Positions 17,241 through 25,594 of a stretch of DNA of 64,000 nt are shown one piece after another. Source of the DNA: Pedobacter sp. Hv1 (GTDB lineage Bacteria > Bacteroidota > Bacteroidia > Sphingobacteriales > Sphingobacteriaceae); NCBI RefSeq assembly GCF_001412215.1, contig NZ_LLWP01000008.1:1-64000 (forward strand), read 5' to 3'. The notes beneath the pieces were generated by a model that did no database searches, was not told the origin of the DNA, and saw nothing but the letters and a program-made list of their open reading frames with translations. Within the stretch, counting starts at the first letter, position 1. Each line of letters begins with the position of its first letter. A program made the translations under genes and the position numbers.

Positions 17241-18260
17241 TTAAAAAGGGTTATCTCTTAAATATTTTTCCCAGTTCCAGGCAGAACTCATCATTTCTTC
17301 TAAGCCTAATTCAGCTTTCCAACCTAGCACTTCGTTAGAATGGCTCACATTGCCATAGATCTGCTCTATATCTCCTTCTCTTCGGGCACCAATCACATAA
17401 TTCAGTTTTTCGCCAGTAGATTGCTCAAATGCATGGATAATTTCCAATACTGAAGAGCCTTTACCCGTACCTACATTGAATACTTCGTAATTGGCAGCTG
17501 TACTGTTTTCTAATCTTTTGATGGCTGCTACATGGGCTTTGGCCAAATCAACCACATGAATGTAATCTCTTATAGCAGAGCCATCTGCAGTATTATAGTC
17601 ATTGCCATATACCGTAATTGCGCCTCGTTTACCAATGGCAGATTGTGTAATAAAAGGAACCAGATTTTGTGGCACCCCAATTGGCAACTCTCCGATCAAT
17701 GCAGAAGCATGTGCTCCAACTGGATTAAAATAACGCAAGGCAATTACTTTTAAGTCTGGTGTTACCGCACAAGTTTCTTGTAAAATCTCTTCTGCTATTT
17801 GTTTGGTATTGCCATAAGGCGATTCTGCTTTTTTTACTGGTGCAACTTCGGTTACTGGCAACTGATCTGGTTGACCATAAACTGTGCAAGACGATGAAAA
17901 CACCAATTGAATACGACTATTAAATGCAGTTAAAATATTAATGAGCGAATAAAAGTTATTGCGGTAGTATTTCAATGGGTTTTGTACCGATTCGCCAACA
18001 GCTTTAAACGCAGCGAAATGGATAATCCCCTCAATGTCTTGATGAGCTTGTGCAAATAAATTTACCTCTTGTTCATTGCAAAGATCTAATTGTACAAATA
18101 CAGGTTTTTGACCACTGATTTGCTCAATCTGATCTAATATCTTAGGGTCTGAGTTAGAAAAATCATCCACAACCACTACCTCATAACCTGCATTGAAAAG
18201 TTCTACAACGGTATGCGAACCGATATATCCTGTACCACCAGTAACTAATATTTTTGCCAT
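17241..18260 (-). CDS. galE: UDP-glucose 4-epimerase
   Basis: A 339-residue SDR epimerase: NAD motif GGTGYIGSHTVVEL at 7-20, HFAAFKAVGESV, FSSSCTVYG, and YGNTKQIAEE with the catalytic Tyr and Lys, then ALRYFNPVGAH, a GalE signature. It interconverts UDP-glucose and UDP-galactose (possibly also the N-acetyl forms). Its start overlaps the stop of the preceding decarboxylase gene by one base, consistent with coupled translation. Confidence 0.95.
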   Translation of the reverse strand: MAKILVTGGTGYIGSHTVVELFNAGYEVVVVDDFSNSDPKILDQIEQISGQKPVFVQLDLCNEQEVNLFAQAHQDIEGIIHFAAFKAVGESVQNPLKYYRNNFYSLINILTAFNSRIQLVFSSSCTVYGQPDQLPVTEVAPVKKAESPYGNTKQIAEEILQETCAVTPDLKVIALRYFNPVGAHASALIGELPIGVPQNLVPFITQSAIGKRGAITVYGNDYNTADGSAIRDYIHVVDLAKAHVAAIKRLENSTAANYEVFNVGTGKGSSVLEIIHAFEQSTGEKLNYVIGARREGDIEQIYGNVSHSNEVLGWKAELGLEEMMSSAWNWEKYLRDNPF

Positions 18261-19249
18261 TATTTATTATAGGTATTAAAATTTTTATGCTCTTTATTTA
18301 CTAGTGCTTCTTTTGGGAGCGATTTAAAATAATCGTACGTGATCCTTAAACCTTCTGCCCTATCTATTTTGGGTTCCCAATTCAATAATTCCCTTGCTTT
18401 TGTAATATCTGGCCTGCGTTGTTTGGGATCATCAGTTGGCAACTCCTTGCAAATAATTTTTTGAGTAGTTCCAGTTAGTTTGATAATTTCTTCTGCAAAG
18501 TCCATCATTGTAATTTCATCTGGATTGCCAATATTAACCGGAAAGGCATAATCGCTTAACAATAAACGGTAGATCCCTTCGATCAGATCGTCTACATAAC
18601 AAAAAGAACGAGTCTGACTACCATCACCAAATACGGTAAGGTCCTCTCCTCTTAAGGCCTGTCCAATAAATGCTGGCAACACCCGTCCATCATTTAATCG
18701 CATTCTTGGCCCATAAGTATTAAAGATCCTCACAATTCTAGTCTCCAGACCATGAAAGGTATGGTAAGCCATGGTCATTGCTTCTTGAAAGCGTTTGGCC
18801 TCATCGTATACTCCACGTGGACCAACTGGATTTACATTGCCCCAATATTCTTCTGGCTGTGGATTTACTGTAGGATCGCCATACACCTCAGAAGTTGAAG
18901 CAATTAACAATCGGGCTTTTTTTGATCTTGCTAAACCCAATAGGTTATGAATTCCTAAAGAGCCAACCTTTAAAGTCTGGATGGGAATCTTTAAGTAATC
19001 GATCGGGCTTGCTGGAGAAGCGAAATGTAAGATGTAATCTAGGTTACCAGGTACATATACAAATTTGGATACATCATGATGGTAGAACTCAAAATTCTCC
19101 AATTTAAAAAGATGCGCTATATTTTGCAGATCACCTGTAATCAGGTTGTCCATAGCAATCACATGGTAATCTTCCTTAATGAACCTATCGCAAAGATGCG
19201 AACCTAAAAAACCAGCTGCCCCTGTAATTAATACCCTTTTCCTCTCCAT
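18260..19249 (-). CDS. UDP-glucuronate decarboxylase (UDP-xylose synthase)
   Basis: A 329-residue SDR enzyme: [14 protein letters not shown] at 10-23, [33 protein letters not shown] (catalytic Tyr and Lys) and [10 protein letters not shown] are the diagnostic string for UXS. It oxidises and decarboxylates UDP-glucuronate to UDP-xylose. The neighbouring ugd gene supplies the substrate, so the pair forms a UDP-Glc to UDP-GlcA to UDP-Xyl route. It lacks the membrane anchor of animal UXS and is cytosolic. Confidence 0.93.
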   Translation of the reverse strand: MERKRVLITGAAGFLGSHLCDRFIKEDYHVIAMDNLITGDLQNIAHLFKLENFEFYHHDVSKFVYVPGNLDYILHFASPASPIDYLKIPIQTLKVGSLGIHNLLGLARSKKARLLIASTSEVYGDPTVNPQPEEYWGNVNPVGPRGVYDEAKRFQEAMTMAYHTFHGLETRIVRIFNTYGPRMRLNDGRVLPAFIGQALRGEDLTVFGDGSQTRSFCYVDDLIEGIYRLLLSDYAFPVNIGNPDEITMMDFAEEIIKLTGTTQKIICKELPTDDPKQRRPDITKARELLNWEPKIDRAEGLRITYDYFKSLPKEALVNKEHKNFNTYNK

Positions 19250-19252
19250 TAT

Positions 19253-20563
19253 TTAGTTAATTAACTTACGACCAACACTGTTATAGTAATAGCCTAAATC
19301 TATCATTTTTTGAAGATCGAACAAATTACGACCATCAAAAATCACTTTATTGCTCAATAACTCATCCATCTTCTCAAAATCAGGATTACGGAATACAGAC
19401 CATTCTGTTGCAATTAACAAAGCATCTGCATTTTTTAAAGCATCGTATTGATTGTCGGCAAAACTAATTTGATCGCCTAAAATCTCTTTTACATTATTGA
19501 TTGCTTCAGGATCAAATGCACTTACTGTTGCTCCATTTTTAAGTAGCGCGTCAATAATATATAAGGCTGGAGCTTCTCTAATGTCATCCGTTTCTGGCTT
19601 AAATGCCAAGCCCCATATCGCAAAATGTTTGCCTTTGATATCGTTTTTATAATATTTTAGCAGTTTATCTACAAGAACTGTCTTTTGTTTTTCATTTACA
19701 GTCATCACTGCCTTCAGGATCTGAAAATCATATTGATGCGCATCAGCAGCAATGGCTAATGCCTGTACATCTTTAGGAAAACAACTTCCTCCGTAGCCTA
19801 TACCTGGGAAAAGGAAACGTTTGCCAATACGGTCGTCAGAACCAATGCCTTTACGTACCGCATCTACATCTGCCCCAACAATTTCGCACAGGTTGGCAAT
19901 TTCGTTCATAAAGGTAATCTTGGTAGCCAAGAAAGAATTTGCAGCATATTTTGTCAATTCCGAAGAACGTTCATCCATAAAGAAAATTGGGTTCCCCTGA
20001 CGTACGTATGGCGCATATAACTCGGCCATTAGCTTCTGGGCTTTTTCACTTTTGGTGCCAATTACTACACGATCTGGCTTCATAAAATCATCAACAGCTA
20101 CACCCTCACGTAAAAATTCTGGGTTCGAAACCACATCAATTTCTACAGTAGTATTTGCTGCAAAAACGGCCTGAACCTGATCTGCCGTACCTACAGGAAC
20201 AGTAGATTTATTCACGATGACCTTATACTCTGTAACTAGTTTTGAAATGTCTTTTGCCGCACCTAAAATATAAGAAAGATCGGCGGCACCATCGCCTCCT
20301 GGAGGGGTTGGCAATGCCATAAAGATAATCTGTGCTTCCTTTACAGCTTGTGCAAGGTCTGTAGTAAAAGACAAACGACCTTGGGCAATATTACGATGAA
20401 ATAAAACGTCTAAGCCAGGTTCATAGATCGGGACTTCTCCAGCAATCATTTTAGCAATCTTCGCTTCGTTTATATCAACACAAATTACATTATTCCCTGT
20501 TTCAGCTAAACATGTTCCAGTTACCAGGCCCACATATCCTGTTCCAATTACAGCTATCTTCAT
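19253..20563 (-). CDS. ugd: UDP-glucose 6-dehydrogenase
   Basis: A 436-residue enzyme with the NAD motif GTGYVGLVTGTCLAE at 7-21, the central domain with NKSTVPVGT, SNPEFLREG, and the catalytic-Cys motif GYGGSCFPKD, then the C-terminal UDP-binding domain (FDGRNLFD). It oxidises UDP-glucose twice to UDP-glucuronate. It is the first gene of the leftward polysaccharide-precursor operon, divergent from the Kdo-transferase gene; a 64-base spacer carries a 19-bp palindrome. A bacterial BY-kinase/CpsB pair often regulates Ugd by tyrosine phosphorylation. Confidence 0.96.
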   Translation of the reverse strand: MKIAVIGTGYVGLVTGTCLAETGNNVICVDINEAKIAKMIAGEVPIYEPGLDVLFHRNIAQGRLSFTTDLAQAVKEAQIIFMALPTPPGGDGAADLSYILGAAKDISKLVTEYKVIVNKSTVPVGTADQVQAVFAANTTVEIDVVSNPEFLREGVAVDDFMKPDRVVIGTKSEKAQKLMAELYAPYVRQGNPIFFMDERSSELTKYAANSFLATKITFMNEIANLCEIVGADVDAVRKGIGSDDRIGKRFLFPGIGYGGSCFPKDVQALAIAADAHQYDFQILKAVMTVNEKQKTVLVDKLLKYYKNDIKGKHFAIWGLAFKPETDDIREAPALYIIDALLKNGATVSAFDPEAINNVKEILGDQISFADNQYDALKNADALLIATEWSVFRNPDFEKMDELLSNKVIFDGRNLFDLQKMIDLGYYYNSVGRKLIN

Positions 20564-20593
20564 ATATTAATAGGAGGATTTAAATTTATTCAT

Positions 20594-20612
20594 TTATCTT
20601 CGACGAAGATAA
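20594..20612. promoter_or_regulatory. palindrome with opposed -7-like boxes between ugd and waaA
   Basis: TTATCTTCG-A-CGAAGATAA is an odd-length perfect palindrome. Each strand therefore reads TATCTTCG, one base from TAnnTTTG, pointing at waaA (plus) and ugd (minus). It may be a shared divergent promoter or an operator. Confidence 0.4.
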
Positions 20613-20627
20613 TAAATTAGACGCAAA

Positions 20628-21863
20628 ATGCTTTGGATTTATAACATTGGGATCGCAATGTATGGCTTACTTTTAAGGTTCGCTTCACTTTTTAATGCTA
20701 AGGCAAAGCTTTTTGTTGAAGGAAGACAACATATTTTTGAAAAAATTGCTCAAAAATTGAATCCTGATGACCAACCAGTATGGTTTCATTTTGCTTCTTT
20801 GGGCGAATTTGAGCAGGGACGTCCTGTTTTAGAAAAACTAAAAGCTGCTGATCCGCAACAAAAAATTGTGGTTACTTTTTTTTCTCCATCTGGTTACGAA
20901 ATTAGAAAGAACTATGCATTGGCAGATGTTTTCTATTTGCCTTTAGATACAGCGGCTAATGCAAAAAAATTCATCGACATTGTCAATCCAAAGCTGACCA
21001 TATTTACAAAATACGAATTCTGGTTCCATTATTTTAAAGCACTACATACTAGGGCAATCCCACTTTATTTAATTTCGGGCATTTTCAGACCCCATCAAGC
21101 TTTTTTTAAAGGATATGGAGGCTTTTACAGAGGGATCTTAAAATTTGTCACTCATTTTTTTGTTCAAAATGAAGAAAGTTTGGCACTTTTAAAAGACATT
21201 GGGATCAATCAGGTAAGTTTAAGTGGCGATACCCGTTTTGATCGGGTTTATGAAAATGCAAAACATCCAAAAAAACTACCTGAAATTGAAGCTTTTTGCG
21301 AAGGTTCTCCAATTTTTATCGCTGGCAGCACCTGGCCAGAAGACGAAAAACTGTTGGTTGCCCTAACCGCAAAATATCCAGATTGGAAATTCATCATCGC
21401 TCCACACGAAATCGGCCCATCACATATTCAAGAAATTGAAAGTTTGTTTCCACAAGCGATCAAGTTTTCAGTTTTCAGCTCACAGTTTGCAGCAGATCAA
21501 GCTCAAAGCCAAAAGCTCAAAGCCCAAAGCTTAATTATAGACAATATCGGCATGCTTTCTTCACTCTATCAGTATGCAAAAGTAGCTTATATTGGAGGTG
21601 GGTTTGGTGCAGGTATTCACAATACTCTAGAAGCTGCTGCTTTTGGCTTACCTGTTATTTTTGGACCCAAATATGATAAGTTTCAAGAGGCAAAAGACCT
21701 CATCAGCATTGGCGCGGCTAAAAGTATTAATACCTCAGGTGAATTGTTAGAAGCTACTGCACATTTCATAGCCAATGAAAAAGCAGCTACCGCTGCTCAA
21801 AATTATGTAAACGAGAAAAAGGGCGCTACCGAAATGATCATCAACACCTTACATCAACATTAA
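20628..21863 (+). CDS. waaA: 3-deoxy-D-manno-octulosonic acid (Kdo) transferase
   Basis: A 411-residue GT30 glycosyltransferase that adds Kdo to lipid A precursor at the inner membrane. It has an N-terminal hydrophobic segment (residues 1-18), the catalytic HFASLGEFEQGRP near residue 60, SGDTRFDRV, GSTWPEDEKLL, APHEIGPSH, and the C-terminal donor-site motif YIGGGFGAGIHNTLEAAAFG. Between FPQAIKF and LIIDNIGML lies an extra Gln/Ser/Lys/Ala-rich stretch of roughly 20 residues encoded by degenerate 7-bp repeats, probably a surface-loop insertion. The gene remains open through it. Its 3' end overlaps hemH by 4 bp. Confidence 0.92.
   Translation: MLWIYNIGIAMYGLLLRFASLFNAKAKLFVEGRQHIFEKIAQKLNPDDQPVWFHFASLGEFEQGRPVLEKLKAADPQQKIVVTFFSPSGYEIRKNYALADVFYLPLDTAANAKKFIDIVNPKLTIFTKYEFWFHYFKALHTRAIPLYLISGIFRPHQAFFKGYGGFYRGILKFVTHFFVQNEESLALLKDIGINQVSLSGDTRFDRVYENAKHPKKLPEIEAFCEGSPIFIAGSTWPEDEKLLVALTAKYPDWKFIIAPHEIGPSHIQEIESLFPQAIKFSVFSSQFAADQAQSQKLKAQSLIIDNIGMLSSLYQYAKVAYIGGGFGAGIHNTLEAAAFGLPVIFGPKYDKFQEAKDLISIGAAKSINTSGELLEATAHFIANEKAATAAQNYVNEKKGATEMIINTLHQH
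21463..21533. repeat. degenerate heptamer repeat inside waaA
   Basis: The stretch parses into 7-bp units: AGTTTTC twice, AGCTCAC, AGTTTGC, an 8-bp AGCAGATC, then AAGCTCA, AAGCCAA, AAGCTCA, AAGCCCA, AAGCTTA. It lies wholly within the reading frame. Confidence 0.8.
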
Positions 21864-22873
21864 GAAATTGCCATTTCTTCTAACGCTTCAATAAACTTTG
21901 GATGATCGTTTAAGCTTTCTACCAATTGTACGTGCTCTCCGCCCAAGGCTCTAAATTCTTCGTGGTATTCTACCGTAATTTCGTAGATGGTTTCTAAACA
22001 ATCAGCAACAAATGCCGGACTAAAAACCAATAACCTTTTCTTTCCTTCGGCAGCCAATCTCTTTAATACATCTGTGGTATAAGGTTGTACCCATGGCTCT
22101 TTGCCTAAGCGTGATTGGAAACAAACGGTATATTTTTCTCTTGGCAAACCTAGTTCTTTGGCCAATAACCTGGCCGTATCATGCCCTTGGGCAGAATAAC
22201 AGAACTTGTTGGTGTCATTAAGCTTTTGGCAACAATCGGCAGTTTTTAAGCAGTACCCACTAGTATGGTCGCATTTGAGCAATTGTCTTTCTGGCAAACC
22301 ATGAAAACTAAACAACACATGATCATAAGTTTCTGGTTGATGTTTTCTTGCATTTTCTGCAAAAATCTCAATCATCTGTTTGTTATCATGAAACGAGTTG
22401 ATAAACGAGATAGGTGGAATGGTTTGCCATTTACCCACCAACTCCATTACCAATTGCATAACCGAACCTGTACTGGCCGATGCATATTGCGGAAACAATG
22501 GAATAACTTTGATACTTTCTACCAAACCCGCTTTAAGTTTAGCTAAAGCTTGCTCAATAGAAGGGCTTTGGTAACGCATGGCCAACTCAACCTGATAATC
22601 GCTTCCTAGTTTTTCTTGCAACAACTTAGCCTGGATCTCACTATAATATAACAAGGGAGAGCCATTTTCATTCCATATTTCTTTATACAGCTTTGAAGTT
22701 TTAGGACTGCGAAAAGGAACAATAATTCCTTTAACCAATAAAGTACGGTTCAACTTAGGGATATCAATTACTCTTTCATCCATTAAAAATTGGTCGAGAT
22801 ATTTTCTTACATCTGCAACTTCTGGACTATCTGGTGTACCTAAATTAACTAATAAAACTCCTTTTTTTCCCAT
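21860..22873 (-). CDS. hemH: ferrochelatase
   Basis: A 337-residue enzyme inserting Fe2+ into protoporphyrin (or coproporphyrin) in heme synthesis. Key parts are LLVNLGTPDSP at the N-terminus, PLFPQYASASTGSV, catalytic H191 in FSFHGLPERQ, and SRLGKEPWVQPYTTD. Right after H191 sits a cysteine-rich segment: C201, C208, C214, C215 and C225. That is enough to bind an Fe-S cluster, though this is unproven here. The C-terminal segment ends at EEMAIS without a membrane anchor. A -7 box TATATTTG (22944-22937, minus strand) lies upstream. Confidence 0.94.
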   Translation of the reverse strand: MGKKGVLLVNLGTPDSPEVADVRKYLDQFLMDERVIDIPKLNRTLLVKGIIVPFRSPKTSKLYKEIWNENGSPLLYYSEIQAKLLQEKLGSDYQVELAMRYQSPSIEQALAKLKAGLVESIKVIPLFPQYASASTGSVMQLVMELVGKWQTIPPISFINSFHDNKQMIEIFAENARKHQPETYDHVLFSFHGLPERQLLKCDHTSGYCLKTADCCQKLNDTNKFCYSAQGHDTARLLAKELGLPREKYTVCFQSRLGKEPWVQPYTTDVLKRLAAEGKKRLLVFSPAFVADCLETIYEITVEYHEEFRALGGEHVQLVESLNDHPKFIEALEEMAIS

Positions 22874-23028
22874 AATTATATGTTGAAGTGCAAACTACTC
22901 AGTTCTACTTCAGATTGATGCTCAATTTTTGAATGGCAAATATACGTTAACCATAAATTTCTTAAAAGGATAGCCCTAAAGTCTACCTGTTTTAATGGAA
23001 TAATTACTTTTTAATGATTGAGAGTGGC

Positions 23029-23877
23029 TTAATAGGATTCAAGTTCTGCTTTTACTTTTTCCATTAACCACATTGGTGTAGATGTTGCCCCACAGATGCC
23101 TACTTTATCATTTTGGTTAAACCAACTTTGATCAAGTTCTTCTACATTAGAGATAAAGTAAGAATTGGTGTTGTACTTTTTACAAACATCGTATAATACC
23201 TTTCCATTAGACGATTTTTTGCCAGACACAAAAACAATCTGATCATAATCTGCTACAAAATTTTCTAATTCTTCATAACGGTTAGATACTTGCCTGCAAA
23301 TGGTATCATTAGCCTTTACATCATAACCCCTACTCAACAACTCGCTCTTGATCTGATAAAACTTATCTGTGCTTTTTGTAGTTTGACTGTACAGGGTGAA
23401 TTTACTTGGCAACTCCATTTGGTCTAGCTCTGCCAAATCTTGAAAAACAACAGCCTTGCCATCAGTTTGTCCTTGTAAGCCAATTACCTCTGCATGGCCA
23501 TGTTTCCCGAAAATGAAGATCTTCTCCTCATCATCATGCGAGTTCTTGATCCTGTTCTGCAATTTTAAAACTACCGGACAAGAGGCGTCAATTAAAGTCA
23601 AATTGTTATTTAAAGCCAATTCGTAGGTAGATGGTGCTTCACCATGTGCCCTAATCAGCACTTTTTCATTAGAAAGTTCTTGCAGTTTTTCATGATCAAT
23701 AATTCGAAGTCCTTTGGCTTTTAAACGCTCTACTTCTTCATCATTATGTACAATATCTCCTAAACAATATAGATATTCTTCATGATCTAAGATATCCTCA
23801 GCCATGTCTATGGCATATACTACACCAAAGCAAAAGCCCGAAGATTTATCTATTGTTACGTTTAAATTGTATCCCAT
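23029..23877 (-). CDS. ispH: 4-hydroxy-3-methylbut-2-enyl diphosphate reductase
   Basis: A 282-residue Fe-S enzyme, last step of the MEP isoprenoid pathway. The three cluster cysteines are C16 (GFCFGV), C100 (DASCPVV) and C194 (DTICRQ); substrate ligands H44, H128 and E130 are in GDIVHN and GKHGHAEV. Length fits the family. The frame extends to a TTG at 23892, but ATG at 23877 gives the standard N-terminus. A -7 box TATTTTTG lies 23 bases upstream (23908-23901). Products feed the polyprenyl synthase at 29662. Confidence 0.95.
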   Translation of the reverse strand: MGYNLNVTIDKSSGFCFGVVYAIDMAEDILDHEEYLYCLGDIVHNDEEVERLKAKGLRIIDHEKLQELSNEKVLIRAHGEAPSTYELALNNNLTLIDASCPVVLKLQNRIKNSHDDEEKIFIFGKHGHAEVIGLQGQTDGKAVVFQDLAELDQMELPSKFTLYSQTTKSTDKFYQIKSELLSRGYDVKANDTICRQVSNRYEELENFVADYDQIVFVSGKKSSNGKVLYDVCKKYNTNSYFISNVEELDQSWFNQNDKVGICGATSTPMWLMEKVKAELESY

Positions 23878-23935
23878 TTTAAATTGCTCCAATTATTATA
23901 CAAAAATACGCAAAAAGAGTTTCAGAATTTAACGC

Positions 23936-24559
23936 TTACGATGCTTTTTGCGTTTGTTTTAAAATCGCTTTGTCATAATGTTTGTTGTATTCACTTTTAA
24001 GGAGTTGCAAACTCACATATTCTTCTGCCTTCCATGCAGCTAGGTAAGCCTTGGCTTTTGGCTTACGGTAATTAAAATAATCGACCAACACCACCGAGAA
24101 TATGGTTTGGAATTTCTTTTTAGAAGCATTAACCACCTGCATTACCCCTTTCTCGAAAGCAATATCATCTACGTGGGCCGACTTGATTTTCCCTTGTGGA
24201 AAAATGAGCACGAGATTTTTAGGATCATCGAGTAAAGTACCTGCATAAATTAAGGTTTCTAATACATCTTTCCCTTTTTTCTGTGGGGCAAAACCACCAA
24301 AATATTTCAGATAACCCAATTGTTCATAATCATCGGTAGTAACCAATGCATGAAACTGTTTTTTAAATACCTTTTTATTAAGTTGAAAAAGCATAAAACC
24401 ATCCCACCAACTGAAACGGTTGGCCAAAAGCAGTACGGCCTCATCTTCTTTAATGTTTAGCTCGTTATGGGTAAAAGCGGAGAAATCCCGCTTCAGGATA
24501 TAGCCAATATACCATGAATAACATTTAAAGATCAGACCATTCTTTTGGGGGAGATACAT
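23936..24559 (-). CDS. PlsC-like acyltransferase with altered catalytic motif
   Basis: A 207-residue protein of the lysophospholipid acyltransferase fold: motif I region LLLANRFSWWDGF at 43-55, and motif III LIFPQGKIKSA. In active PlsC enzymes motif I is HX4D (NHxSxxD); here the His position is Arg48 (codon CGT at 24418-24416) while Asp53 is kept. A single base change from CAT would explain it. Without the catalytic His the usual transfer to glycerolipid is doubtful. It could be inactive, have a changed role, or carry a sequencing error. It lies just beyond ispH and next to the repeat array. Confidence 0.75.
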   Translation of the reverse strand: MYLPQKNGLIFKCYSWYIGYILKRDFSAFTHNELNIKEDEAVLLLANRFSWWDGFMLFQLNKKVFKKQFHALVTTDDYEQLGYLKYFGGFAPQKKGKDVLETLIYAGTLLDDPKNLVLIFPQGKIKSAHVDDIAFEKGVMQVVNASKKKFQTIFSVVLVDYFNYRKPKAKAYLAAWKAEEYVSLQLLKSEYNKHYDKAILKQTQKAS

Positions 24560-25594
24560 TTAGGAAAATTGCAAAAAAATAGGCTCATTTGCAAATGGCA
24601 TTTTTTAGCTAAACCAGATTGGAAGCGTTAACAATGTTTTCCAAAAACTCAATAAGTAGAATTTCTTTACATCGGGCAAAGGTTTAGGAAAGCAGGTTTC
24701 TGTGTGCTTTTTAAAGTTAGCCTGGCTTTACATTCCAATCTTTTTGTACTTCACAACAAACAGGATTTTCATTTCAATCCCGTTTATAGAACACAGGCCT
24801 ATCCTACTATTTAAGGCTTCTTTTGCCAAGAACTACTGGCTTTGTAATATAAACCTGATTGAAGTGGATGCCGATTTTTCTTCGGCAGCAGCGGAAAGTG
24901 GGACTGAATAGACCGAAGAACCACTAACCATGTTTTCCAAAAACTCAAAAAGTAGGATTTATTGTATTACGTAAAGGTTTAGGAAAGCAGGTTGCTAGTC
25001 TCTTTTTAAAGTGACTCGGGCTTTACATTCCAATCTTTTTCTGCTGCGCAACAAAAAGGATTTTCATTTCAATCCCGTTTAACCAACGCAGGTCTATACA
25101 ACTATTTAAGGCTGTTTTTGCCAAGAGCAACTGGCTTTGTAATATAAACCTGATTGAAGTGGATGCCGATTTTTCTTCGGCAGAAACGAAAAGCAGGACT
25201 GAAAAGGCCGAAGAACCACTAACCATGTTTTCCAAAAACTCAATAAGTAGAATTTCCGTGCGTTGGGCAAGGATTTAGGAAAGCAGGTTGCTATGCTCTT
25301 TTTACCGTCAGCCGGGCTTTACATTCCAATCTTTTTCTGCTTCGCAACAAAAAGGATTTTCATTTCAATCCCGTTTAGCCAACGCAGGTCTATGCAACTA
25401 TTTAAGGCTGTTTTTGCCAAGAACCACTGGCTTTGTAATATAAACCTGATTGAAGTGAATGCCAATTTTTCTTCGACAGGAACGAAAAGCAGGACTGTAC
25501 TAGCCGAAGAACCACTAGCAATGTTTTCCAAAAACTCAATAAGTAAAACTTTTATGTTTGCTAAGGATATACTGCTTTTTGTTTTTTAAGGAAC
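24560..25594. other. gene-free region filled by a tandem repeat array
   Basis: Apart from about 70 bases at the left and 50 at the right, this 1-kb spacer is the ~296-bp tandem repeat at 24631-25546. Frames of 60-110 codons exist on both strands within the units but are interrupted in other copies, so no gene is called. Confidence 0.8.
24631..25546. repeat. ~296-bp tandem repeat, three copies plus a partial end
   Basis: The landmark AGGAAAGCAGG recurs at 24686, 24981 and 25277, and ATGTTTTCC at 24633, 24930, 25225 and 25521, giving periods of 295-297. Each unit of roughly 250 bp runs from AGGAAAGCA to TGTTTTCC (imperfect terminal inverted repeats); units are joined by ~45-bp linkers whose first ~20 bp (AAAAACTCAATAAGTAGAAT) are conserved and whose middle ~13 bp vary. 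Inside are hairpins TTCTTCGGC/GCCGAAGAA (perfect in copy 2) and AATCTTTTT/AAAAAGGATT. A diverged copy is at 56958. Confidence 0.9.

Noticed and set aside
24631..25546. CRISPR-like array
   Set aside because: Units are ~296 bp with ~45-bp partly conserved linkers, three copies only, and no cas genes in the window.
24702..25589. Short proteins encoded in the repeat array (70-108 codons, both strands)
   Set aside because: The frames are interrupted in other copies and most differences change the amino acid, as expected for noncoding repeats.
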